This document shows, piece by piece, positions 8,612 to 16,743 of a stretch of 60,473 nt of DNA. A program made the position numbers and the translations under genes. The number at the start of each line of letters is the position of its first letter. The stretch's first letter is position 1. Source of the DNA: Lactiplantibacillus songbeiensis (lineage in GTDB: Bacteria; Bacillota; Bacilli; Lactobacillales; Lactobacillaceae). The notes under the pieces were generated by a model. That model did not search any database. It was not told the origin of the DNA and worked only from the letters and a program-made list of their open reading frames with translations. The stretch is from contig NZ_BJDL01000014.1 of the NCBI RefSeq assembly GCF_005405125.1, positions 1 through 60,473 on the forward strand, written 5' to 3'.

Positions 8612-10199
8612 CTTTTATAATTTCAGTCAAACAATCATTAACTTCTTTTGGCGGGTACTCTTTTTTCTGATGTTCTTTTTTGCGTTGACGTCACCCAATA
8701 TTATCCTGGGTGATAACCCCACTTTTGGAACGAGTACGACGATGTTGACGACGAGTCTGGTGATCGGCATCGTGGCCGTGGCCGTGATGAATTATGCCTA
8801 TCCGTGGTTTCGGACGTGGCTGGTCAAAGTCTTTGTGACCCATCAATTAGCAACTGGGAGTTTGTTGTTGCTGATTGTCATGATTGGCCAAGTGATTTTT
8901 GTGACTTATGTGCACCCAGTGAGTGGGTTTGATGCTGGGATGCTGCATTATGCAGCCACGAGTGCCAAGCACGTGCAAGAAGTTGGGGTCACGTCGTATT
9001 ACAGCTTAAATCAAAATAACATGCCGATTATGCTGTTCATGCACTGGTTGTCGCAACTTACCGGGCAGACGTCATGGCAGTTTTTTGATTATGTCACGTT
9101 GTTTTTCGTGGACTTATCCGCTTTCTTTAACTTGCTAAGTGTCTTTGTGGCCCAACCCTTGGCCCTGGGCACGGCGTTGTATATCCATGCTGGCTGGTTG
9201 GCAGTGTTTCCAAGCATTATTATGCCGTATACCGATGCGTGGGGCTTACCGTTAGTGTCATTTTTTATTCTCTGTTACTTGATTATGCGGCAAACAACTT
9301 GGCCAATCTTATTGCGGGCGACGGCGGCACTGGGGTTTGGCATCAGTGTGACCTTGACGTACTTTATGAAGCCGTCGTCCATTATTCCGGTGATTGCGAT
9401 CGTGATGATGGAAATCTTAAGCGTCTTTCGGCATCCAGAAGGCGTAACGAAGCGGGCATTAGTGATTGTGTTCGCACTTTTAATGTTGATTGTGGATGGC
9501 GCTGGGGTGACGTATAAAGTCACGAATGATAAGATTCAAAATCAAACGTATATTAAGTTGGATAAGTCGCGTTCGATCCCAGCCATTCATTTTATGGCGA
9601 TGGGCGTTTATGGTGAAGGCGGCTATAGTGATAAGCAAGCGATTCAAATGGCCGTCCTACCCACGAAAAAACAGAAGACCGACTATTCGATCAAGAAGTT
9701 AAAACGTCGCTTAAAGCAGTTAGGAGCGGGCGGCTATCTGATGTTCTTAATCAAAAAGCAGCGGAATAATACGGCGGATGGCACGTTTGGTTGGTTAAAG
9801 GAAGGGCACTTCTTCCGTGAAAATCAGAAGCCCAGCAATCAAGGCCTCAGTAATAAATTAAAAAACTTTATCTACTTATATGGTCGCCATATCGCCGACT
9901 TTCGGTTTGCGGCCCAGTTATGGTGGATTGTCTTACTGGGGATTATCGCGCTTGGTTTCGGCCCCCAACGACTGGTGATTCAAATTTTACGGTTATCAAT
10001 GGTCGGTGGGTTTATGTTCTTGTTGCTATTTGAAGGTGGCCGGAGTCGGTATCTGATTCAGTATCTGCCATGTCTATTGTTATTAGCAACGTTCTCGTTT
10101 GAACGCGTGATAATTAATGTCGGCCGCTTATTTGGCTGGTATGAGGAACGTGTTGATGAGGCTGCAGCCGCGGATAAGCAACATGAGTCGGCGTCTTAG
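8604..10199 (+). CDS. XrtG-associated multi-spanning membrane glycosyltransferase
   Basis: A 531-aa protein with about ten membrane segments and a large loop after the first two. That loop carries VSGFDAGMLHYAA and SYYSLNQNN, the region where polyprenyl-phosphate-sugar-dependent transferases (GT39/ArnT-like) keep acidic catalytic residues. A second soluble part lies at about 310-430. It matches the XrtG-associated membrane glycosyltransferase family. The start is the ATG at 8604, which overlaps the previous stop by eight bases and has AGGA at 8592-8595. Longer upstream frames are the shadow of the PTPS-like gene. It is the last gene of the coupled operon and probably transfers sugars outside the membrane. 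Acceptor and donor are unknown. Confidence 0.85.
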   Translation: MRSFYNFSQTIINFFWRVLFFLMFFFALTSPNIILGDNPTFGTSTTMLTTSLVIGIVAVAVMNYAYPWFRTWLVKVFVTHQLATGSLLLLIVMIGQVIFVTYVHPVSGFDAGMLHYAATSAKHVQEVGVTSYYSLNQNNMPIMLFMHWLSQLTGQTSWQFFDYVTLFFVDLSAFFNLLSVFVAQPLALGTALYIHAGWLAVFPSIIMPYTDAWGLPLVSFFILCYLIMRQTTWPILLRATAALGFGISVTLTYFMKPSSIIPVIAIVMMEILSVFRHPEGVTKRALVIVFALLMLIVDGAGVTYKVTNDKIQNQTYIKLDKSRSIPAIHFMAMGVYGEGGYSDKQAIQMAVLPTKKQKTDYSIKKLKRRLKQLGAGGYLMFLIKKQRNNTADGTFGWLKEGHFFRENQKPSNQGLSNKLKNFIYLYGRHIADFRFAAQLWWIVLLGIIALGFGPQRLVIQILRLSMVGGFMFLLLFEGGRSRYLIQYLPCLLLLATFSFERVIINVGRLFGWYEERVDEAAAADKQHESAS

Positions 10200-10281
10200 G
10201 CTGGTTACTAGTTGGCCGTCTTCGTTGACCAACACAACAGTTAGCTGAACTAAATCTTGGTAATAATAATCAAAATAATTA

Positions 10282-10429
10282 GCGCAGGGCGGACTGGATG
10301 ATGCTCAGTGGTGAAATTTCACTTGGCCGATGATTTTCCGGCCTAGTGAAAGCCCGGCTTGCGAGCCCGCTTTTTGGCTCGCAAACGCGGCCACCACGTT
10401 CCAGCATCAATCCAGGCCAACCGGAGCGG
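10282..10429 (+). repeat. cloverleaf repeat, family 1, copy 1
   Basis: Lies between convergent genes. Hairpin 1 has TTTCAC/GTGAAA ends and hairpin 2 is TTGCGAG/CTCGCAA. The outer stem is the CTGGAT/ATCCAG type. Upstream, 10205-10240 resembles the edge of the family 3 element at 34264. Confidence 0.85.
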
Positions 10430-10445
10430 AAAAATGATACTAACT

Positions 10446-10488
10446 AAAAATCCGTTGATTTCTAAAATTTAGAAGTCAACGGATTTTT
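10446..10488. terminator. bidirectional terminator
   Basis: A 21-bp near-perfect inverted repeat with A-run and T-run ends (AAAAATCCGTTGA with its complement). It sits between the convergent XrtG operon and apbE. Confidence 0.85.
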
Positions 10489-10495
10489 AGTGGGG

Positions 10496-11497
10496 TTAGA
10501 TGATTTCGAAGTCTGGATCTAACAGCGTGACATTTGCTCGATCTAAGCCGACAAGCTGAATCTTTTTTTCTTTGGTGACGAAGATGGCACCATATAAGTC
10601 ATCACGGTCAACGCCCCAGTTGACTTCTGGTTGGCCGGCGAAGAATAGCCGGGTGGTTTCGATTTCACCATCAATAGATTGTTTGGATAAAATCGTCACG
10701 CTTAATAAGTCATTTTGCCGCGGGTAGCCGGTTTTGGAATCTAAGATATGGTGGTAAGATTTACCATTGATATCCAAGTGGCGTTCATAGATACCACTAG
10801 TTACAGCGGAACACGGTCCAATCTTGACGCTGGCGATCGCATTGCCACGTGGTGATAACGGATTTTGAATGCCGACGCGCCATTGTTGATCATCATGGAG
10901 TGGGGAATCACCGACCATCAATAAGTTACCACCTAAGTTAATCATACCGGCCCGTTGTCCAAAGGCTTCCCAGTAATCTTGAATCCGATCAGCGATGTAG
11001 CCCTTCGCGATGCCACCTAAGTCCAGTTCCATGCCGGGATGTTGCAGGTAGACACTGAATTGTTGGTCATCTAAGTCAACGTTGAATGGGTCAACCAGCT
11101 TTAAACGGGCATCAATCTCAGCTTGGGTAGGAACTTGCGCATCGTCAAAGCCGATGCGCCAAAGTTTCACTAAGGGGCCGATTAACGCATTGAAGCCAAA
11201 ATGCTGCTGGCTCAGCAGAATCGCTTGCTTCACTAGCGAGTAGGTCGCGGCTGAAACTTGCACCGGATACCGGCCAGCAGCGTGATTAATCGCCATGACT
11301 TCGGACTGGCTGCGGTTAACAGTCAACCGATCTTCGTATTGATCGATTAAGTGCGTCGCTTGCGTCAAATAGTCGCCAGTATCACTACCGAAAAGCGTTA
11401 AATCAATATCAGTTCCTAAACCATAATGAGCAATGTGCCGGCGTTGTTGTGCCAGTTGTGGGATTGCGGGTTGGTCGTGGTCATCTAAAGTTGTCAT
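10496..11497 (-). CDS. apbE: FAD:protein FMN transferase
   Basis: A 333-aa ApbE family protein. These enzymes attach FMN from FAD to a Thr/Ser of target flavoproteins, often extracellular or membrane redox proteins, using magnesium. Visible motifs are MELDLGGIAKGYIAD (FAD/metal region), AGMINLGGN, YHHILDSKTGYP and the later GEIETT segment. No obvious lipobox or signal peptide is present, so it may act inside the cell. The ATG has AGGA about nine bases upstream. No flavoprotein target (for example a fumarate reductase with an FMN-binding site) lies nearby, so its client must be elsewhere. Confidence 0.88.
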   Translation of the reverse strand: MTTLDDHDQPAIPQLAQQRRHIAHYGLGTDIDLTLFGSDTGDYLTQATHLIDQYEDRLTVNRSQSEVMAINHAAGRYPVQVSAATYSLVKQAILLSQQHFGFNALIGPLVKLWRIGFDDAQVPTQAEIDARLKLVDPFNVDLDDQQFSVYLQHPGMELDLGGIAKGYIADRIQDYWEAFGQRAGMINLGGNLLMVGDSPLHDDQQWRVGIQNPLSPRGNAIASVKIGPCSAVTSGIYERHLDINGKSYHHILDSKTGYPRQNDLLSVTILSKQSIDGEIETTRLFFAGQPEVNWGVDRDDLYGAIFVTKEKKIQLVGLDRANVTLLDPDFEII

Positions 11498-11544
11498 GTT
11501 ATCAAGTCCTATCTCTATTGTGCCGTGCTTAGCAGTAAATGAAT

Positions 11545-11764
11545 GATGCTTGGTGCTAGCTTAAATTGTCGTCTGCCGGTTGAATTGTTGGGTTAGATGA
11601 TAATTATCAGGTAATTAACGGCGGGCGGTCCAGAATTGGCTCAGTGGTGTCGTTTATCTTAGTCGGTGATTTTCCGACTTAGATAAAGCCCGGCTTTCGA
11701 GACCGCACTGTGGCTCGGAAACGTGGCCACCACGTTCCAGCCGATTCTGGACCAACCAGAGTGA
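11545..11764 (+). repeat. cloverleaf composite with family 2 core deleted; family 1 copy 2 at 11621-11764
   Basis: The family 2 tail (GCTTGGTGCTAG, then GTCTGCCGGTTG) runs straight into the linker and then a full family 1 cloverleaf. It looks like an internal deletion of the two-part element seen at 55306-55653. Hairpin 1 is TTTATCTTAGTCGG type and hairpin 2 is TTTCGAG with one wobble pair. Confidence 0.75.
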
Positions 11765-11793
11765 CAATTTAATCCAACTTCAAGCAGAATGAC

Positions 11794-12204
11794 TTAAATC
11801 AAAATACCGTGGCAGTGGTCGATTTCGTGTTGAATAATTTGAGCAGTAAAGTCAGTAAATGTCTGTTGCTGAGTCTTGAATTGACGGTCTTGAAACGTGA
11901 CCGTGATCTTTTGGTAGCGCGTCGTTGGCCGTTCACCTGGTAATGACAGGCAGCCTTCATTAGTTTGATAAGGGCTGCTTTTTTTGATGATTTTAGGGTT
12001 GAACATGGCCATGGCGAATGGCCCCATTTGGACCACGATAATGGCTTTATTGCGGCCAATCATATTGGCGCCCATACCGACACAACTATCAGCGTTAGCT
12101 TTGAGGGTGTCTAGTAAGTCAGTGGCAATGTCAGCGTCGGCTGTAGTGGCAGCGACGGCTGGTTGACTCAGCGCAGCGGGATCATGAACGACAGATCTAA
12201 TCAT
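11794..12204 (-). CDS. def: peptide deformylase-like protein
   Basis: A 136-aa protein with two of the three deformylase motifs intact: EGCLSLPG (metal-binding Cys) and HEIDHCHGI (HExxH metal site and catalytic Glu). The first motif reads GMGANMIG instead of GxGLAAPQIG, so the Gln that stabilises the transition state is replaced. This is the pattern of the short second deformylase-like proteins of Firmicutes. They may be weak deformylases or act on other N-formyl substrates. The start is the ATG at 12204 behind CGAGG; the frame stays open further upstream without a better ribosome site. It is probably not the main Def of the cell. Confidence 0.85.
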   Translation of the reverse strand: MIRSVVHDPAALSQPAVAATTADADIATDLLDTLKANADSCVGMGANMIGRNKAIIVVQMGPFAMAMFNPKIIKKSSPYQTNEGCLSLPGERPTTRYQKITVTFQDRQFKTQQQTFTDFTAQIIQHEIDHCHGILI

Positions 12205-12411
12205 TAATTTGGCCTCGTTTAATTGGAATTTAAGTCTATTATAGCGGTGATGGAACTGGGACTGCAAGTGGACTAGTTGGGAATAATCGTTAGTATAAGC
12301 AAATATATTTTATTTTTAGGCGTGTGTCTTTACTATGACCGGCAAATAAACCATGATAGACTTCAATTGATAGGTTCAGACAGATAATCGATTTAATTAA
12401 AGGAGTAAATT

Positions 12412-15252
12412 ATGAGTAAGAAAACGCACCATAATCGGCAATTGATGCGTATGTATAAGCCGGGTAAATTGTTGATGATGGTACTATTGTTTCTGACTAG
12501 TTGGGGATTAATGACGGTTAAAGCACAAGCACAGCCGACTTTGGAGAGTCGATTAGCGCAACCAACATTGTCAGCTAAGGCGCCAACGACCGCTGATGCG
12601 GCGGCAATCAAACAACTCTATACAGAGCTGATGACGCGTTTAAAAACCAATCGTCATTTGAAACCACTTAAATTGAAACCACAAAAGACTCCACAAGTAC
12701 GGACGGCCTTTGCTGGGTTGGAATTTATGGTCACGGAGGTTCAAAAGAATGGCATTATCTATCCACATAACTTTTATTGGCCGCAATATACGTGGTTGCC
12801 ATTGAACCAAGCGATTGACCATGATTTTTGGGAGTCGATAAGTATTAATGATGAACCATTATTCGACGAAGAACTAGTCGATCATTTTGCAACCTATTTA
12901 CAAGATGTCGATCTAGTTAAGACCACTTATGGGAACAAAACATACGGGGAGTTCATTTATCAATCTTATTTGGATAATGTTTCTGATCCAGATGATCTTG
13001 ATCCAGATGTCATTGCTACGGGCATACCGACGAGTTCTGGATTTCAAGCTTGGATATTGGGCCGTTTTGCACGCTTAGAATTAGGCCAGACAACGGCGGC
13101 AGATATTCAAGCAGAATATGCGGCAAAGTATCGTGAGTATGTGGTGATATTAGACGAGTTTGTTAATATGATCTCTGGCGAATCAGGAACGTTATCCCAA
13201 TTTGACACAATGATCAGTATTTTGGATTCAGATATTGCCCATGATTACTTTATCAAACCAATGTTAGATAATGCGTATGCCATCATTGGTGCTGATTATC
13301 CGCTAACTGAACTGGCCACATTGGACCCTGAAGCAACAATTGCGATTAACACAACGCAATACCACGCACCAGCTTTGGATCGGATGATAACGCAACATCA
13401 AGGACAAACTTGGCTGACGTTGGCGGCATTTAATCTGGTCCAGACCTATATTATGGATAATCCGGCTGACATTGCGGCCCCAGTCACGGTTAGTTATGAG
13501 GATCAAGCTGGCCAGTCAATTGCCGATAGTCGAACGATTACTGGTAATTTGGATGATGCTTATGATACCACGACCGATGACTACCAATTGGCAATCGCTG
13601 GGTATACCTTAGATAAAACGAAGTTACCAGTTAATGCGAAAGGTACGTTGACGGCCGATCAACAGACCGTGACGTATGTTTATACTAAAGACGTTGTCGC
13701 GGCCAAGCCGGTGACGGTCCATTATCAAGATGAGACCGGCACGGCACTGGCTGAACCAGACGTGCTGACTGGAAATGTAGGCGATCCGTATGCGACGACG
13801 GCTAAGTCATTTAAAGGCTATACGTTAGCGAACGTGACCGGACCCGTGAGCGGAACGTTAAGTGAGACGGCTCAAACCGTCGTCTATACGTACGCCAAAG
13901 ATCCGATTGCCGGTGCGCCGGTAACGGTACGCCATCAGGATGAAGCGGGTCAAAAGCTGGCCGCCGACGAAACCTTAAAAGGAAATATTGGCGATCAACT
14001 GCAAACGAAGGCGCAATCTATTGATGGTTATGTCTTCAAGTCCGTTGACGGTGAGCCAATTGTGACCATCACAGACCAGCCACAAACGGTGATTTATACC
14101 TATACGCCAATCGCGGTGGCGACCGGTTCAGTTACAATTAATTATCTGGATGCTGATGGTCAGGCGATTGCCCCAGCAACCACCTTAACGGGGGCAGTCG
14201 GTGATTCCTTTGAATCGGCACCGTTAACGATTACGGGTTATACGCTGAAGCCAGATACGACCACGATTAGCGGCAGGTATACGCAGGCGGTGCAACAGTT
14301 TAGTTACCACTACACCAAAACAACGGCACCGGTAACAGATGGCGCCGTGTTGGTGCGGTATGTTGATCAGGACAATCATCAGCTGGCAGACGCGACAACG
14401 TTAACAGGTAGGCTTGGTGAAGCGTTCACGACAACGGCGAAGACGATCCCTAATTATGAGTTGGTCAAGACGGAAGGGCCAATTAAAGGCACCTATACCG
14501 AAACGTTACAAACGGTGACCTATCGTTACAAACCAGTGACGGCCCCGGTTACAACTGGGCAAGTTAACGTTCATTATGTGGATACAGGTGGTAACACGAT
14601 TGCAGAGTCAGCGACGTTGACTGGTAACGTAGGCACAACTTATCAAACGACCTTAAAGGAAATTGCTGGCTACACGTATCAAAAAGTGACCGGCGCGCCG
14701 AGTGGCCAATATACGAGTGCAACGCAGACGGTGACTTACGTTTATACCAAATCAATGGTTGCTGTTGACCAAGGAAAAGTGACGGTGAATTACACCGACT
14801 TAAATGGGAAACCATTACAAGCTGTTACCATACTGGCTGGTGAGGTCGGAACGGCCTATACGACCACGGCGGCTAAAATCACCGGCTATACCTTCCATGA
14901 TGTGGTAGGGACGGCCGAAGGAACCTTTACCACTACCGCTCAAACCGTGACTTATCGGTATCAGGCGGTGAAAACGACGGCGCCAATTGATCCTGATGAC
15001 GGCGGTAGTAGTGATTCAGACGGTGATACGATCAATCCAGGACCGTCAACTAAGCCTACGACGAGTACTGGTACTGTGGCTACAAGTACCACACCGATGA
15101 AATCGACTGCCACACAAATTCTAAAGGTCCCTGCCAGCAGTGGCCGCTTACCAAAATCTAATGAACAGCGGTCTAGTTGGCTGACTGTGATTGGCCTTGG
15201 TTTATTGGCTGGAATCGGTCTTGTGGTCTGGCGGATGCGGCGTCACTCGTAG
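12412..15252 (+). CDS. MucBP-repeat cell-wall adhesin with LPxTG-like anchor
   Basis: A 946-aa surface protein. A long signal peptide covers about residues 1-42. A unique N-terminal domain (about 43-355) of unknown fold follows. Seven MucBP-type repeats of about 70 aa span about 357-845, each opening with V-x-V-x-Y-x-D and closing with VTYxY. A Ser/Thr-rich spacer leads to the sorting signal LPKSN at about 914-918, a hydrophobic helix and the tail WRMRRHS. MucBP domains bind mucin glycans in lactobacilli. LPKSN departs from the usual LPQTxE, so it may be a weak sortase A substrate. A good AAAGGAG precedes the ATG. The gene appears to be transcribed alone. Confidence 0.92.
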   Translation: MSKKTHHNRQLMRMYKPGKLLMMVLLFLTSWGLMTVKAQAQPTLESRLAQPTLSAKAPTTADAAAIKQLYTELMTRLKTNRHLKPLKLKPQKTPQVRTAFAGLEFMVTEVQKNGIIYPHNFYWPQYTWLPLNQAIDHDFWESISINDEPLFDEELVDHFATYLQDVDLVKTTYGNKTYGEFIYQSYLDNVSDPDDLDPDVIATGIPTSSGFQAWILGRFARLELGQTTAADIQAEYAAKYREYVVILDEFVNMISGESGTLSQFDTMISILDSDIAHDYFIKPMLDNAYAIIGADYPLTELATLDPEATIAINTTQYHAPALDRMITQHQGQTWLTLAAFNLVQTYIMDNPADIAAPVTVSYEDQAGQSIADSRTITGNLDDAYDTTTDDYQLAIAGYTLDKTKLPVNAKGTLTADQQTVTYVYTKDVVAAKPVTVHYQDETGTALAEPDVLTGNVGDPYATTAKSFKGYTLANVTGPVSGTLSETAQTVVYTYAKDPIAGAPVTVRHQDEAGQKLAADETLKGNIGDQLQTKAQSIDGYVFKSVDGEPIVTITDQPQTVIYTYTPIAVATGSVTINYLDADGQAIAPATTLTGAVGDSFESAPLTITGYTLKPDTTTISGRYTQAVQQFSYHYTKTTAPVTDGAVLVRYVDQDNHQLADATTLTGRLGEAFTTTAKTIPNYELVKTEGPIKGTYTETLQTVTYRYKPVTAPVTTGQVNVHYVDTGGNTIAESATLTGNVGTTYQTTLKEIAGYTYQKVTGAPSGQYTSATQTVTYVYTKSMVAVDQGKVTVNYTDLNGKPLQAVTILAGEVGTAYTTTAAKITGYTFHDVVGTAEGTFTTTAQTVTYRYQAVKTTAPIDPDDGGSSDSDGDTINPGPSTKPTTSTGTVATSTTPMKSTATQILKVPASSGRLPKSNEQRSSWLTVIGLGLLAGIGLVVWRMRRHS

Positions 15253-15312
15253 TCCATTTTCTCCCAGTTCAACGGTTAGTTGGGTTAAACTGAAAAGATA
15301 GGAGGGATTTTA

Positions 15313-16461
15313 ATGGCAGTATTTAGTGATCAAGAAAAAATTAAAATTTTAGCAGATTTAATAAAAATCAAATCGGTCAACGATGATGAAACCGAAGTGG
15401 CTCAGTATTTGCAACGGTTGTTTGCGGATCATGGGATTCAAGCGACGTTGATGCCGCTGAGCGCCACACGGAGTAATCTAGTGGCTGAAGTCGGGACAAC
15501 CGGCCCAGTTCTGGGAATTTCCGGGCATATGGATGTCGTGACCCCCGGGGATGTGGCTAAGTGGGATAGTGATCCATTCACACTGACAGCACGTGACGGT
15601 AAACTTTATGGCCGGGGCGCGACAGATATGAAGTCCGGTCTGGCTGCGATGGTGATTGCGATGATTGAAATCCAAGCCGCGGGAACGTTGACAACTGGCC
15701 GTATTCGCTTGATGGCGACGGTAGCCGAAGAAGTTGGCGAAACTGGTTCGCAGGAATTCTATCAACAAGGCACGATGGACGATGTGGATGCCTTATTAAT
15801 CGGGGAACCCTCTGGCTATAATATCGCTTATGCGCACAAGGGGTCCGTTGATATTCGGATTACGTCACAAGGGCAAGCCGCGCACAGCTCGATGCCTGAA
15901 CAAGGTTATAATGCCCTGGATCCGCTGATTGAAGTCCTATATCAGGCTAAACATGCCTTTCAGGATAGTGATCGGCATAGTGACTTGTTGGGCAAGCTTG
16001 GCTTTAATAACACCATTGTGCAAGGTGGTAATCAAGTCAACTCAATCCCCGCGCAGGCCGAGACGGAGATTAATATTCGAACGATTCCAGAATTTGATAA
16101 TGCCACGGCGATTGCCTTGTTACAAACCTTGGTTGATCAGCAAAACGCGCAGGGCGCTCAACTTGAGATGACTGTCTTTATGTCGCAATCGCCAGTTGAA
16201 TCACCCAAGGACTCGCCATTAAGTGACTTGGCGGCTAAGCTCGGTGAACCCTATGCTGGGGCACCGATTCCTAAGGTCGCCATTCCAGCGGTGACCGATG
16301 CCTCGAACTTATTGAAGGGCAAAGACCATGATTTTCCATTTATTATGTTTGGTCCTGGTAATATGACACCACATCAAGTCAACGAAAATGTTGATCGGCA
16401 GATGTATTTGGACTTTATTAAGCTCTACGAACAACTCTTTGTCAGTTATTTGACTGTCTAA
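15313..16461 (+). CDS. M20 family metallopeptidase, ArgE/DapE-type deacylase
   Basis: A 382-aa zinc amidohydrolase of the ArgE/DapE/CPG2 group. Visible motifs are SGHMDVVTPGD (metal His and Asp), YGRGATDMKSG (bridging Asp), ATVAEEVGETGS (catalytic Glu pair), GEPSG, a central dimerisation domain with AHSSMPE, and a late metal His in MTPHQVNE. Such enzymes remove succinyl or acetyl groups from diaminopimelate or ornithine precursors, or cleave dipeptides. No lysine- or arginine-synthesis neighbours help choose a substrate. AGGAGGG precedes the ATG by about seven bases, and a strong terminator follows. Confidence 0.88.
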   Translation: MAVFSDQEKIKILADLIKIKSVNDDETEVAQYLQRLFADHGIQATLMPLSATRSNLVAEVGTTGPVLGISGHMDVVTPGDVAKWDSDPFTLTARDGKLYGRGATDMKSGLAAMVIAMIEIQAAGTLTTGRIRLMATVAEEVGETGSQEFYQQGTMDDVDALLIGEPSGYNIAYAHKGSVDIRITSQGQAAHSSMPEQGYNALDPLIEVLYQAKHAFQDSDRHSDLLGKLGFNNTIVQGGNQVNSIPAQAETEINIRTIPEFDNATAIALLQTLVDQQNAQGAQLEMTVFMSQSPVESPKDSPLSDLAAKLGEPYAGAPIPKVAIPAVTDASNLLKGKDHDFPFIMFGPGNMTPHQVNENVDRQMYLDFIKLYEQLFVSYLTV

Positions 16462-16484
16462 GACTTGTCAGCATAAAATAATTG

Positions 16485-16532
16485 AACGGTTACTAACGAT
16501 GGGCTTAACTAAATCGTTAGTAACCGTTTTTT
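16485..16532 (+). terminator. terminator of the M20 deacylase gene
   Basis: A 16-bp perfect stem (16485-16500 with 16513-16528, AACGGTTACTAACGAT) followed by a T-run. Confidence 0.9.
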
Positions 16533-16695
16533 AATAGATTGGTCTAAGTTAACTCATTATCTTTTTACAAGTGAATCTTAAGCTTGAGTACCTTTCAACC
16601 AACTAAAATGTGGTTTTAACTGGCAAATACTAATGATTCTTCGGAAACTAGTGAGAATGCTTGTGATTTACAGAAAATGGTCTAAACTTTAGTCG

Positions 16696-16720
16696 TTCAT
16701 GTAAGAAGTTCTAACATGAA
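16696..16720. promoter_or_regulatory. inverted repeat upstream of aspA
   Basis: TTCATGT at 16696-16702 and ACATGAA at 16714-16720, 24 bases before the aspA start. It could be an operator. No regulator can be named. Confidence 0.35.
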
Positions 16721-16743
16721 ACTAAAAATAAGAAGGTATTGGC

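Noticed and set aside
16512-16743. Riboswitch or T-box upstream of aspA
   Set aside because: Only a simple inverted repeat is visible; no T-box sequence or known riboswitch core was seen.
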